The notes: generated by a model not told the origin, from the sequence alone. A stretch of DNA of 64,000 nt from Opitutaceae bacterium (GCA_041395105.1 JAWLBB010000002.1:620001-684000), one strand, 5' to 3'; positions 26,093 through 34,537 are shown, counted from the first letter of the stretch. Numbers and translations: made by a program.

Positions 26093-27487
26093 ATGCATTC
26101 CCAATCCGACATGCCTTCCGCCGAAACACTTCCGACTCCTTCCCGGCCCTCCCGCACCGAGGGAGAAGACCCGGTCCTGGGTGCCTTCAACCGTCACCTC
26201 GAGTCCCAATCCGATCGCCCCGACTGGTGGATCGCCGCCAAGAATCGGGCGATGATCGAATTCCAGAACCTGCCCATGCCGACCCGCAAGTCCGAGCAGT
26301 GGCGATTTGCCGATCTTCTCGGGCTCAATCTCGACACCTACGACTTCACGCCGGCACCGGCTGAGGAACTGCGGGACAGGATCATCCGGAGTTCCATCCT
26401 GGTCGAGAAACGTGCCGGACGAATGGTCTTTGCCGACAACCACCTGGTCGACCACGAACCCGTTCCGTCCGACCTGGCGGCCAGGGGAGTCATCTGGGAA
26501 CCGCTCGAGGTCGCCCTCCACCGACACCCGGAGATCATCAAGGACTACTTCATGACCCAGGATCCGCACCTCGGATCCGAGAAGTTCGCCGCCCTCCATT
26601 CCGCCTTTGTCAGCTCCGGCTGCCTCCTTTACGTGCCCAAGGGGGTCACGATCGAACTCCCGCTGATCGCCCGTCACTGGTCGGTCCGCGAGGGATCCGC
26701 CGTCTTCCCGCACACCCTGGTCATTGCCGAGGAGAATTCCCGCGTCACCCTGGTCGACGCCTTCGACTCGGTCGGCGCCGACGACAGCCACTTCGCCTGC
26801 GGCTTCAATCACCTCTTCGCCGGCGAAGGCGCCCGGATCGACTACCTTGTTCTTCAGAACTGGAGCCGCCAGACCCTCGGTTTCCAGATCAACAGCATGA
26901 TCACCGGGCGGTCAGCCTCCGTCCGGTCCCTTGCCGTCAATATCGGCGGTTCGCACTATCGATCGGAAAACCAGAGCCTGATCAAGGGCGAAGGCAGTGA
27001 CGTTCAGATGTTCTCCCTCAGCGTGACCGACCGCGAGCAACAGGTCGACCAGCGGACCCTGCAGTCGCATCTCGCCCCGCACACCACCTCGAATCTTCTC
27101 TACAAGAACGCCCTCATCGATCACTCCCGGACCATTTTCTCAGGATTGATCAAGGTCGCGGAAGACGCCCAGAAGACCGACGCCTACCAGTCGAACCGCA
27201 ATCTCCTGATCAGCCCGACCGCCGAGGCGAACTCCCTCCCGGGCCTCGAGATCCAGGCCAACGATGTCCGTTGTACCCATGGTTCAACAACCGGACAGCT
27301 CGACGAGAGCGAGCTCTTCTACATGCTGACCCGGGGGATCCGTCCCGCTCTGGCCCGGGAGCTTCTTGTCTTCGGCTTCTTCGAGGAGGTCATTGCCAAG
27401 ATTGAAAACGAGGAGCTCGCCGCCAATATCCGCGAACTCATCCAGAAGAAATTCCGGGAAGACATGGCGGTCCAGACCGCCGGCTGA
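26093..27487 (+). CDS. sufD: Fe-S cluster assembly protein SufD
   Basis: A SufB paralogue and partner in the SufBC2D complex, 464 residues. The N-terminal helical part includes LPMPTRKSEQWRFADL; the beta-helix has SSGCLLYVPKGVTIELP and LVLQNWSRQTLGFQI; and the functional His lies in VRCTHGSTTGQLDESELFYM near the C-terminus. A second ATG seven codons in (26111) is equally plausible. It lies 16 bp before sufT, so sufC-B-D-T form one unit. No sufS/sufU/sufE cysteine desulfurase follows, so sulfur delivery must be encoded elsewhere. Confidence 0.94.
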   Translation: MHSQSDMPSAETLPTPSRPSRTEGEDPVLGAFNRHLESQSDRPDWWIAAKNRAMIEFQNLPMPTRKSEQWRFADLLGLNLDTYDFTPAPAEELRDRIIRSSILVEKRAGRMVFADNHLVDHEPVPSDLAARGVIWEPLEVALHRHPEIIKDYFMTQDPHLGSEKFAALHSAFVSSGCLLYVPKGVTIELPLIARHWSVREGSAVFPHTLVIAEENSRVTLVDAFDSVGADDSHFACGFNHLFAGEGARIDYLVLQNWSRQTLGFQINSMITGRSASVRSLAVNIGGSHYRSENQSLIKGEGSDVQMFSLSVTDREQQVDQRTLQSHLAPHTTSNLLYKNALIDHSRTIFSGLIKVAEDAQKTDAYQSNRNLLISPTAEANSLPGLEIQANDVRCTHGSTTGQLDESELFYMLTRGIRPALARELLVFGFFEEVIAKIENEELAANIRELIQKKFREDMAVQTAG

Positions 27488-27503
27488 GACCGGAAATCCG
27501 ACC

Positions 27504-28070
27504 ATGTCCAGCGCGACCGAACGAATTCTTTCGCGGGATTGTCCCGCCGTCCAGATTCCCAGCGGCAATCCGATCCACCTGGAGGAGGGAGCCCGGGTCT
27601 TCCTGACGCAAACCCTCGGCGGCAGCTACACCGTGATGTGCGATTTCGGGCTCGCCCGGATCGACGGCCGGTACGCCGACGCCCTCGGCCTGGAGGCTCC
27701 CACCGACTCCGGGGCCGATCCGGCGAAGGTCCCCTCTCCCGAAGGCTCGCCCCACGGACCTCCCGATGAGGAGACTCTCTGGGCCCAGCTGCGCAACGTC
27801 TATGATCCGGAAATCCCGGTCAACATCGTGGACCTGGGTCTGGTCTATTCGCTGGACGTGAAGCCGACCGACGATGGCTATTTTGTCCAGGTCAAGATGA
27901 CCCTGACCGCTCCCGGCTGCGGGATGGGTCCGGCCATCGCGGCTGACGCCCAGAGCAAGCTGATGCAGGCACCCGGCGTCGACGGCGCCGCCGTCGACCT
28001 GGTCTGGGAACCCGCCTGGAACCAGGGCATGATCAGCGAAGAAGGTCGCATGATACTCGGCCTGGTCTAG
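27504..28070 (+). CDS. sufT: SufT-type DUF59/MIP18 family Fe-S maturation protein
   Basis: A 188-residue protein with a C-terminal MIP18 (DUF59) domain, containing VYDPEIPVNIVDLGLVYSLDV and the conserved Cys in TAPGCGMGPAIA. The N-terminal extension (about residues 1-70), with RVFLTQTLGGSYTVMCD, is typical of the suf-linked SufT form. SufT assists maturation of Fe-S proteins under high demand. The ATG at 27504 lies 16 bp after sufD and puts the expected N-terminal residues first. The cluster ends here; a structured hairpin repeat lies about 46 bp downstream. Confidence 0.9.
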   Translation: MSSATERILSRDCPAVQIPSGNPIHLEEGARVFLTQTLGGSYTVMCDFGLARIDGRYADALGLEAPTDSGADPAKVPSPEGSPHGPPDEETLWAQLRNVYDPEIPVNIVDLGLVYSLDVKPTDDGYFVQVKMTLTAPGCGMGPAIAADAQSKLMQAPGVDGAAVDLVWEPAWNQGMISEEGRMILGLV

Positions 28071-28115
28071 GGCTGTCTGATGCCTGTCGCGCTTTCGCAA
28101 GTTATTGCCGGTCCG

Positions 28116-28181
28116 GTGTAGCCACTTCGCTGGGTCGAAGTGTTACCCTGCTTCCGGAACGCCGACAAAGCGGCGTTGCTC
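28116..28181. repeat. Dispersed double-hairpin element, copy 1
   Basis: Two hairpins in 66 bp: CACTTCG - CTGGGT - CGAAGTG (28123-28142) and AACGCCG - ACAAAG - CGGCGTT (28158-28177). It aligns end to end with the element at 34685-34751. There the first stem reads CACCTCG/CGAGGTG, a paired change that keeps base pairing, and the loop is CTGTGT. It sits in the 269 bp between sufT and clpP. Confidence 0.75.
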
Positions 28182-28339
28182 CATGACTTCCCGTCGAACG
28201 CCTTGGAAGGTTGTCACATCTGGAAAAATCCACCTGCAAATGTATGACAGTGCCGAATTCATTCTCCTGCTGACTTGCGCTCAGCCTCACTTTCTCCAAC
28301 GTCTAAACCGTGCATTTCACCAATCTCAAGTCACCCGCC

Positions 28340-28951
28340 ATGACGGCAACCGCTCCCAGATTTGACGAAGACGACGATTCCCCGGCGAAGACGCCCGGCG
28401 CTTTCAGCGTTTCCGCAATGGTCCAGAGGAAGTTTCTCGAACAGCGGAAAGTCTTCATCTGGGGCGAAGTCAACACCGAGTCCGCCCAGGATCTTGTCGA
28501 AAAGTTCCTCTACCTGGAAGCCGTCGATCCCGGCAAACCGATCACGTTCTACATTGATACGCCGGGTGGTTCCATCACCGACGGCATGGCCATCTACGAT
28601 ACCATCAAGCTGATCAGTTCCCCGGTCACCGCCGTCGTCACCGGAATGGCCGCCAGTATGGGCTCGATCCTTCTCTGCGCGTCTCCCAAGGGCAGTCGTC
28701 TTGTTTTCCCCCACTCCCGGGTTCTCATCCATCAGCCCCTGATCAGCGGCCGCATGGTTGCCCCGGCGGTCGACATCAACATCCAGGCACTCGAGATGGA
28801 GCGGCTGCGTCAGGAACTCAACCGCATCCTGTCCGAAGCGTCCGGGCAGTCCCTCGAGAAGATCATCAAGGATACCGACCGCGATTTCTACCTGACCGCG
28901 CAGGAAGCGATCGACTACGGACTGGCAGACAGGATTGTTGAGAAGCTTTAG
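28340..28951 (+). CDS. clpP: ATP-dependent Clp protease proteolytic subunit ClpP
   Basis: A serine protease forming the ClpP tetradecamer, fed by ClpX/ClpA/ClpC unfoldases. The 203-residue protein has the strand FYIDTPGGSITDGMAIYDTI, the catalytic Ser106 in GMAASMGSILL, His131 in HSRVLIHQP and an Asp in the DTDRDFYLTAQEAIDYGLAD region. The ATG at 28340 was chosen; an in-frame ATG at 28310 would add ten residues. The N-terminus is longer than in E. coli and acidic (DEDDDS). No unfoldase or trigger-factor gene is adjacent, so it stands alone with its own promoter region. Confidence 0.93.
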   Translation: MTATAPRFDEDDDSPAKTPGAFSVSAMVQRKFLEQRKVFIWGEVNTESAQDLVEKFLYLEAVDPGKPITFYIDTPGGSITDGMAIYDTIKLISSPVTAVVTGMAASMGSILLCASPKGSRLVFPHSRVLIHQPLISGRMVAPAVDINIQALEMERLRQELNRILSEASGQSLEKIIKDTDRDFYLTAQEAIDYGLADRIVEKL

Positions 28952-28955
28952 GCGT

Positions 28956-28984
28956 CAATCCGGAAGATCCGTTCTCCCGGATTG
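28956..28984 (+). terminator. Hairpin after clpP
   Basis: CAATCCGG and CCGGATTG form an 8-bp perfect stem with a 13-base loop, starting 5 bp after the clpP stop. It has no following T-run, so it may be a weak terminator or an mRNA-stabilising hairpin. Confidence 0.35.
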
Positions 28985-29018
28985 CCAATTGGGCCGTCCA
29001 TGATTTCCTGATAGCGCA

Positions 29019-29681
29019 ATGGGACCCTTACGCCTCTGGATATTAACGCTGGCCGTTTCAGCACTCGGATCGCTCAGCGCGTCCGCCCTTGAATGGGCCA
29101 CGACCCGGATTTCGGTTGAAGCTGCTCCCGAGCAGGAATCGTTCGAGGGAGTCTTCGCTTTCACCAACACAGGTGACAAGACCGTGACCATCGACTCGGT
29201 CCGGTCGAGTTGCGGCTGCACCGTTCCCGCATTGACCAAGCACGAGTACGCGCCGGGCGAGAGCGGCGAAATCAAGGCCGTCTTCACCTTCGGAACCAGG
29301 ACCGGGCCCCAGCGAAAGACGATCGCCGTGATGACCGACGAGCAGGGAGCGGAGCGCGTCGATCTGGTGCTTGAGGTCTCGATTCCATCCCTGATCGAGG
29401 TCAATCCCTTCTTCGTCTTCTGGCGAAAAGGCGACTCCCCGATCGAGGCCAAGACAATCGAGGTGAGGGTTTCCGATCCCACCCTGATCGCCCCGGTTTC
29501 CGTGGAATCTCCCTCCGAGTCCTTTGCCACCGAGTTGCGACCCACGGACGACCCCGCCGTCTTCCAATTGGCCATCACCCCCCTCTCCACCGAGACGGCC
29601 GGGAATACCCATTTCCTGATCAAGACGAATTACCCGCCGAACAACCCGCGGGTCATCCGCGTCTACGCCGGAATTCGCTGA
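29019..29681 (+). CDS. Secreted DUF1573 domain protein
   Basis: A 220-residue exported protein with a signal peptide (MGPLRLWILTLAVSALGS, cleavage near ASA). The DUF1573 domain covers about residues 40-115: the typical FTNTGDKTVTIDSVRSSCGC with its Cys pair, then YAPGESGEIKAVF. DUF1573 proteins are Ig-like periplasmic or surface proteins common in Bacteroidota and PVC bacteria; their biochemical role is not known. A second beta-rich domain of similar size follows. It runs convergent to the TIGR03790-type gene, with a terminator hairpin between them. Confidence 0.8.
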   Translation: MGPLRLWILTLAVSALGSLSASALEWATTRISVEAAPEQESFEGVFAFTNTGDKTVTIDSVRSSCGCTVPALTKHEYAPGESGEIKAVFTFGTRTGPQRKTIAVMTDEQGAERVDLVLEVSIPSLIEVNPFFVFWRKGDSPIEAKTIEVRVSDPTLIAPVSVESPSESFATELRPTDDPAVFQLAITPLSTETAGNTHFLIKTNYPPNNPRVIRVYAGIR

Positions 29682-29698
29682 CCGCGAGCGGGAGAAGA

Positions 29699-29736
29699 GC
29701 GGGATCGGTGGACCGAAGGGCCTGATCCCGCTTTTC
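29699..29736. terminator. Terminator hairpin between convergent genes
   Basis: AGCGGGATC and GATCCCGCT form a 9-bp perfect stem, followed by TTT on the plus strand. It lies 17 bp past the DUF1573 stop and 29 bp past the end of the convergent TIGR03790-type gene. Confidence 0.65.
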
Positions 29737-29765
29737 CGGGAATCCACTTTCTCAAGGAGGATCCC

Positions 29766-31319
29766 TCATTCTACGCCGACGGGCCCCAATCGCTCGTCAA
29801 GCACCTGTTGCCAACCGTCCTGATCCACCGTCGCCCGGCGGAGGTTCTCCCCGACCGTGATGGCCTCAAGTCGCCGACCGTTGCGATTCAGCCAATCCAG
29901 GATCTCGAGTCCCAGTCCCCACTCATCCGGGCGAAGCTCACCTGAGGCTGAGACGACCAGATCCTCAATTCGGGAGTCATCCGGGGAATCCTCCCTTTCC
30001 AGGACCCGCCGGTAGGCCAGGGCCAGACCGAGCGTTCCCCTTTCCGATGCGGCCCCATCGAGCAAACGATCCGCCTCCCGTCTGTTTCCGTCCTTCTCCA
30101 GAAGATTCGCCTGCCGCAACACAAGATACTGGGCCCCCACTGTGGCGGCATCCCTCTTTGCCCACTGGTCGTCAAAACGCCGGAGAAATGGTCGGTAGAG
30201 CGGATCGCCCACCAGAATGGCCTGCCAGCTCTGCCCCGGGAGAGCATACCACGCCGCTTCCCCGGCGGTTCCGCCCGATTCAAGTTTTTCGAAAAAGAGC
30301 CCCAGGTTGTGGGTCAACTGCAGGTAAGGTTCATAGACATTGCCGACCGTAACGGCCACCCCTGAGCGGACCAGCGATGAAACCCACCCATGCCTCAAGC
30401 TGCCTGCGGAAAAGCTGTAGATATGGACCGCCACCGCACCCGGAGCGAAGGAAAACCCCCGATTGAGAAAGGGACCGGTCACCCTGCTGTTGTGCCATCC
30501 GAAATAGAGACAGGCCGCATCCATCCGGTCGGTCAGCCCCATCACCTCTTTCGTGGTTTCCCGGTCGAGGTCGAATCCCAGTGCGTCGATCCGGTCCGCG
30601 ATCGAAGCCATCCAGAGATCCCCTTGCCTGTGGGGTCCCCCCATGTCGATGTAGGTCCGGCCGATCAATCCATGTGCCTCGCCGGCAAGTGCACTGTCGA
30701 TCATCCGCCGGACTGAGGCCGGGTCCGGACCATCCAGCCGCGCCACCCGGATGACGGATGCCATTCGCGAGGCTGTTGGCTCTTTCTGCCGGTAGAGCGG
30801 ATTGGTGATCACCCCGGTGGTCGGCGGAGATGACCGGGTGAGGAGCGACAACTCGGAATCGACCGCGGCCCGGTTGGTCAGGTAGCGGGGCGGCAGATCC
30901 GCCCCCTCCGCCTTGAGCAGTTCCGGATCGTTGTCAATCCGGAGCGGGACACCGCGACAGGTCACCAGATAGGCGATCCGGTGCCCCTTCAGTTCAATCA
31001 GGCCCCGGCCGGCCTGGTCGAAACCACCGGGATCATCGGCACCGATCCAGCCTTCCTCCATCAGTCGCTCCCGCAGTGGATTGAAGAGCTCTGCGACGAA
31101 TTGTGTCCAGCTGATCGTCGATTCTGCCGGCAGGGGCACCGCAATCAGATTCGCCTCAGGGATACCCCTCTTTTCCGCATAATAACGGGCCAAAGCGATC
31201 GATTCCCCATCCAGACTGTTCGCGAGAACCACGACATTCTCCGCATCGGGAGCATCCGCCGCCCATCCCGCCGATGTGAGCCCGGCGAGGAGAATGGCAA
31301 GGGAAATCGAATGGACCAC
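29766..31319 (-). CDS. TIGR03790-family secreted protein
   Basis: A 517-residue exported protein starting with a signal peptide (hydrophobic SISLAILLAGLTSAGWA). The body matches the TIGR03790 family found in PVC and related bacteria: ENVVVLANSLDGESIALARYYAEKRGIPEANLI at the start of the mature part, YLVTCRGVPLRI near residue 130, and AVAVHIYSFSAGSLRH with VTVGNVYEPYL in the second half. The function is unknown; the alternating strands with late Cys/His-type motifs recall a caspase-like fold, which I cannot confirm. The C-terminal 120 residues look like helical repeats. The start is a GTG; no better start is visible in frame upstream. Confidence 0.7.
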   Translation of the reverse strand: MVHSISLAILLAGLTSAGWAADAPDAENVVVLANSLDGESIALARYYAEKRGIPEANLIAVPLPAESTISWTQFVAELFNPLRERLMEEGWIGADDPGGFDQAGRGLIELKGHRIAYLVTCRGVPLRIDNDPELLKAEGADLPPRYLTNRAAVDSELSLLTRSSPPTTGVITNPLYRQKEPTASRMASVIRVARLDGPDPASVRRMIDSALAGEAHGLIGRTYIDMGGPHRQGDLWMASIADRIDALGFDLDRETTKEVMGLTDRMDAACLYFGWHNSRVTGPFLNRGFSFAPGAVAVHIYSFSAGSLRHGWVSSLVRSGVAVTVGNVYEPYLQLTHNLGLFFEKLESGGTAGEAAWYALPGQSWQAILVGDPLYRPFLRRFDDQWAKRDAATVGAQYLVLRQANLLEKDGNRREADRLLDGAASERGTLGLALAYRRVLEREDSPDDSRIEDLVVSASGELRPDEWGLGLEILDWLNRNGRRLEAITVGENLRRATVDQDGWQQVLDERLGPVGVE

Positions 31320-31424
31320 TCCGGGATAGCGCCAAGGCGATCGCTTCTTGTCTTTGGGCCAGGTGCGAATGGCGAAACCTAACCCGCCGGCAAGGTTCCC
31401 GGCAATCCCGTATTGACCCTCAGC

Positions 31425-31486
31425 CGCTGCTCACGCGCAGCGAGCTCCACGCCTGCGCACCGCCACGCGGCGCCGCTCTGCCGCGT
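31425..31486. terminator. Two GC hairpins after the crcB-DUF190 genes
   Basis: CGCTGC/GCAGCG (31425-31442) and ACGCGGC/GCCGCGT (31465-31486) lie between the last DUF190 gene and the next minus-strand gene, within 85 bp of the DUF190 stop. They may terminate the crcB operon; no clear T-run follows. Confidence 0.35.
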
Positions 31487-31507
31487 TTGACGAAAGACTT
31501 CCAGGAT

Positions 31508-31864
31508 TCAGTGCGCCGTCTCGAGTTCCGGTGTCGGGGAGCTGTGGTGGACGATCAATACATCCTCAATCGTGGCCAATCCTCCCTGAACCGACTCTTC
31601 GATCAGGGGCAACATCCGCCGGATCTTCTCCTCCGTATCCGTGATCTCAATCACCACCGGATCGTCCGTTGACACCCGGTAGATCTCGTTGCGGTGAAGC
31701 CGACCGCTACCTCCGTAGCCCATGACCCCTTTGGTCACGGTGGCACCGGCCAAGCCAAACTCCCGCGCCTTGACTACGATCCACTCATAAAGCGGGATCG
31801 GTCCATGATGATCATGTTCGCCGACCACAATCCGGAGACGCTTCGCCTGTTCGGGTAACTCCAT
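31508..31864 (-). CDS. DUF190 (PII-like) protein, distal copy
   Basis: A 118-residue DUF190 protein starting at ATG 31864. DUF190 proteins have a PII-like ferredoxin fold and are often linked to CrcB fluoride channels. Visible features are KRLRIVVGEHDHHGPIPLYE, AREFGLAGATVTKGVMGYGG, PVVIEITDTEEKIRRMLPLI and GLATIEDVLIVHH. It is a paralogue of the DUF190 gene 142 bp upstream. That gap is unusually AT-rich and may carry a separate promoter; the frame also stays open through part of it. PII-like folds usually bind small effectors, so a regulatory role is inferred. Confidence 0.85.
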   Translation of the reverse strand: MELPEQAKRLRIVVGEHDHHGPIPLYEWIVVKAREFGLAGATVTKGVMGYGGSGRLHRNEIYRVSTDDPVVIEITDTEEKIRRMLPLIEESVQGGLATIEDVLIVHHSSPTPELETAH

Positions 31865-32006
31865 AATATTAGCGTTTGTTATGTTTGAGGTTTCCCAGAT
31901 ATAGATAAACTTATACATAAACTTCTGGAAAGCAACCGAATCTACGACCTCCATCACGGATATAAGGCGAGAGAACGCCGACTATTGAGTGAGGTGATAG
32001 GACGAC

Positions 32007-32345
32007 TCAGGGCACCCGACCGTGATAATGGATCACCTGCACATCTTCGATCGTGGCGAGCCCACCACTCAGGTTTTCTTCAATGAAGGGGAGGATGCGT
32101 TCCATCCGCTCCTCCGTGTCGTTGATCTCAATCACCACCGGCTGATCGCTGGACAGCCTGAGAATCTTGGCCGTGTGAAGGTGGCTGCTCGCTCCGAATC
32201 CCATCATTCCCCGGGTGACCGTCGCACCGGCCAGTCCCAGTTCGCGGGCTTTCAGGACGATCGCTTCATAAAAAGGCCGCCCGTGGAGCTGGTCGCTCTC
32301 GCCGATCAGGATGCGCAATCGTTTGGCCCGGTCCCTGAGTTCCAT
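32007..32345 (-). CDS. DUF190 (PII-like) protein, proximal copy
   Basis: A 112-residue DUF190 protein: KRLRILIGESDQLHGRPFYE, ARELGLAGATVTRGMMGFG, PVVIEINDTEERMERILPFI and GLATIEDVQVIHY. It differs from its neighbour mainly in the loop after GES/GEH and at the C-terminus. It starts 17 bp after crcB, so the two are cotranscribed. The link CrcB-DUF190 is common, with DUF190 presumed to regulate the channel; direct proof in this organism is lacking. Confidence 0.87.
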   Translation of the reverse strand: MELRDRAKRLRILIGESDQLHGRPFYEAIVLKARELGLAGATVTRGMMGFGASSHLHTAKILRLSSDQPVVIEINDTEERMERILPFIEENLSGGLATIEDVQVIHYHGRVP

Positions 32346-32362
32346 AGTCCACCTGTCTCTCT

Positions 32363-32734
32363 CTACTGCCCCACCTTATAGCCGATCAGGACGAAGAGCA
32401 AGCAGAGCGCCGTCGTCCCGACGACATTCCCCGCCGCCGGCCACCACTCGCCATCCTGAACAAGCCGGAGAGTCTGCAGGCTGAACGACGAAAAGGTGGT
32501 GAATCCTCCCAAAAACCCCAGCATGAGGAACTGGCGCATCTCCGGGCTCCCGATCCACCGTTGTGAATCCGAAAGGGCCGCCAGGAGTCCAATCAGGAAC
32601 GAGCCGACCACGTTGACTGTGATGGTGCCCCAAGGGAAGGTCTGCCCCACGCGGGAGGCAATCCATCCGGAGATCAGATAGCGCAGCATCCCCCCCAGGC
32701 CGCTTCCCAATCCGATCCACAACGCGAGTCTCAT
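32363..32734 (-). CDS. crcB: CrcB/Fluc fluoride ion channel
   Basis: A small membrane protein (123 residues from ATG 32734) forming a dual-topology fluoride channel. Four TM helices are visible, with the family motifs GGMLRYLIS in TM1, FPWGTITVNVVGSFLIG in TM2 and GGFTTFSSFS in TM3, which supplies the pore Phe and polar track. A TTG at 32740 would add two residues. The amidase stop is 43 bp upstream on the same strand, so the operon may read through. I looked for a fluoride riboswitch in this gap and in the DUF190 gap and saw none. Confidence 0.92.
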   Translation of the reverse strand: MRLALWIGLGSGLGGMLRYLISGWIASRVGQTFPWGTITVNVVGSFLIGLLAALSDSQRWIGSPEMRQFLMLGFLGGFTTFSSFSLQTLRLVQDGEWWPAAGNVVGTTALCLLFVLIGYKVGQ

Positions 32735-32777
32735 GGCCAACCAGAAGAACAGCCGATCGGACCGGGATCAAAAACAA

Positions 32778-33800
32778 TCATGAACGCTCCGGGTTCAATC
32801 GCGCGGCCTGGGCGACGACCGACTCAGCCAGCATCTGGGCCAGCTCCGCCCGGAATTCCGGGGAGGAAACCCGGGAGGCTTCCCCAGGATGGGTGAGAAA
32901 GGCCGACTCGACCAGTATTCCCGGGCAGGACAGGTCGCGGAGCACAACGAATCGAGCCTGCTTGAGCCCGCGATCAACCGTCCCGAACGCCCGAACCAAC
33001 CGGCGCTGTACTTCAAACCCGAAGGCGGCGTTCGCCCCATCCCAGCGATTGCCCGGCTGGGCCGGCTCGTCACCGTCGTAGGGCAATTCGCTCCCGGTGG
33101 AGGCCTGGCCCGCCTTCGAGAGAACGTAGGTTTCGGTTCCCGACACGGCGGCGTTGCCGGTCGCGTTGAAATGGATACTGAGGAAGAGATCCGCCCCGTT
33201 CGCCCGTTGCGGCCTCTCCTTCAGGGGCACATAGGAGTCATCGGTCCGTGTCATGATCACGGCAAAACCCCGGTGACGCAGGGCCGCTTCCAACCGGCGG
33301 GCGACATCGAGAGTCAGGTCTTTTTCCTGCAGGCCGAGCGCGGCATTCTTCGTTCCACTGTCCGTCCCGCCGTGCCCGGCGTCCACCGCTATCGTGCGGA
33401 TCGGTCCCGGAACTTCGATTCCGCCTCCTCCGAGGATCGGCAGAAGCTGACGCTCGACATCACTGCGGGCGAAGGTCAGATGGCCGCCTTCCGCAAGTGG
33501 CGGCTCGCCCAGAAAAACCCTGAGCCCATTGATGATGCATTCACGGCGTCCGACCTCCGCCTCCAGGGAACCCGCCGGTCCGTTCATCGCCAGCCGGGAC
33601 TCCGCAATAACCCAGCTCTCGGTCAGGCCCATTCGGGCGGCCACGGCGTCGCTGCGGATCCGCTGCCCTGCCTCGTTCCCGACCTGAGCCGGCGGCGGCG
33701 CAGCCGGAGGCAGGGGCATCGCCTGCCTCGCGGTGGTGCAGCCGCCCAGTCCAGTCAGAATCAATCCGAGCCCCCATTGAAGGCATCGTACGAAACCCAT
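32778..33800 (-). CDS. N-acetylmuramoyl-L-alanine amidase (Amidase_3), lipoprotein
   Basis: A zinc amidase that cleaves the bond between MurNAc and the peptide stem. The ATG at 33800 gives a lipoprotein signal ending LGGC. The catalytic domain at about residues 135-335 has zinc ligands in AVDAGHGGTDSG, a Glu in LQEKDLTLDVARRL, His in LFLSIHFNAT and the catalytic Glu in GILVESAFLTHPGEASR. The region before it (about 30-130) is a small extra domain of unknown fold. The lipid anchor suggests action from the outer membrane on the cell wall, in cell separation. No LysM or SPOR domain is seen. Confidence 0.88.
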   Translation of the reverse strand: MGFVRCLQWGLGLILTGLGGCTTARQAMPLPPAAPPPAQVGNEAGQRIRSDAVAARMGLTESWVIAESRLAMNGPAGSLEAEVGRRECIINGLRVFLGEPPLAEGGHLTFARSDVERQLLPILGGGGIEVPGPIRTIAVDAGHGGTDSGTKNAALGLQEKDLTLDVARRLEAALRHRGFAVIMTRTDDSYVPLKERPQRANGADLFLSIHFNATGNAAVSGTETYVLSKAGQASTGSELPYDGDEPAQPGNRWDGANAAFGFEVQRRLVRAFGTVDRGLKQARFVVLRDLSCPGILVESAFLTHPGEASRVSSPEFRAELAQMLAESVVAQAARLNPERS

Positions 33801-33859
33801 CCTCCCATCCACCCGGACCATCGGAGATCACCAGATCGGGTCTCGACCGGCCCGCGAGC

Positions 33860-34537
33860 TCAGGAATTCCCGTCGGCAGAGGAATCCTCATCCGAGGAGT
33901 CCTCGTCATCGACGTCCGGAGGGGGTGGCGGCAGTCTCTCGCCCTTGTCCGAGACATTATAGATCAGCTTCCGCTTGTTCACCGGCAGGGGGGACATCAT
34001 CACAATGATGTTCCGCCCCATCAGACGCGGCTCGTTGTCCGCCGATCCGATATGGGCCAGGTCCTTGATCGCACGGCGGATCGTGTCGTATCCAAGATCC
34101 TGATGCGCCATTTCCCGCCCACGGAAGAAGAGGGTCAATTTGACCTTGTTGCCCTTGTCGAGGAACTCCTCGGCATGGCGGAGCTTGGTCAGAAAGTCGT
34201 GCTGCTCGATCCGGACCCGGAACTTGACCTCCTTGACCTTCGAGCCGGTCGACTTGCTTTCCTTCGACTTCTTCTGCTGCTCGTAGACATACTTGCCGAA
34301 GTCCATGATCCGGCAGACCGGCGGCCGGGCCTGCGCGGCCACCTCGACCAGGTCGAGACCCGCACGCTGCGCCAGTTGGTAGGCCTCGGCCGACGACATC
34401 AGGCCGAGCTGGCCTCCATCCGGTCCGATGACCCGGACCTCGGATGCCCGAATCCGCTGATTGCGCCGGATATTGAAAAACGGATCGCGGTTTCTGTTGC
34501 GAAAATACGAGCCTCGGCCCGAGGGTGATCTAGCCAT
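33860..34537 (-). CDS. infC: Translation initiation factor IF-3
   Basis: Binds the 30S subunit, blocks 50S joining and checks the start codon. The N-domain starts NQRIRASEVRVIGPDGGQLG, followed by LDLVEVAAQARPPVCRIMDFGKYVYEQQKK; the C-domain has KVKEVKFRVRIEQHDFLTKL and KVKLTLFFRGREMAH. The product has 225 residues, longer than E. coli IF-3 (180), because of a basic N-terminal leader of about 25 residues and a Pro-rich, strongly acidic C-terminal tail (DVDDEDSSDEDSS). The start is an ordinary ATG, not the rare AUU used for autoregulation in enterobacteria. rpmI and rplT do not follow, an unusual separation. Confidence 0.93.
   Translation of the reverse strand: MARSPSGRGSYFRNRNRDPFFNIRRNQRIRASEVRVIGPDGGQLGLMSSAEAYQLAQRAGLDLVEVAAQARPPVCRIMDFGKYVYEQQKKSKESKSTGSKVKEVKFRVRIEQHDFLTKLRHAEEFLDKGNKVKLTLFFRGREMAHQDLGYDTIRRAIKDLAHIGSADNEPRLMGRNIIVMMSPLPVNKRKLIYNVSDKGERLPPPPPDVDDEDSSDEDSSADGNS

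Noticed and set aside
28190..28339. Heat-shock (sigma-32 type) promoter before clpP
   Set aside because: A CTTGGAA-like sequence is present but no CCCCAT-type partner lies at the right distance.
31865..32006. Fluoride riboswitch in the AT-rich gap between the DUF190 genes
   Set aside because: The GTGATGG-like piece is not followed by the conserved pseudoknot partners of the crcB motif.
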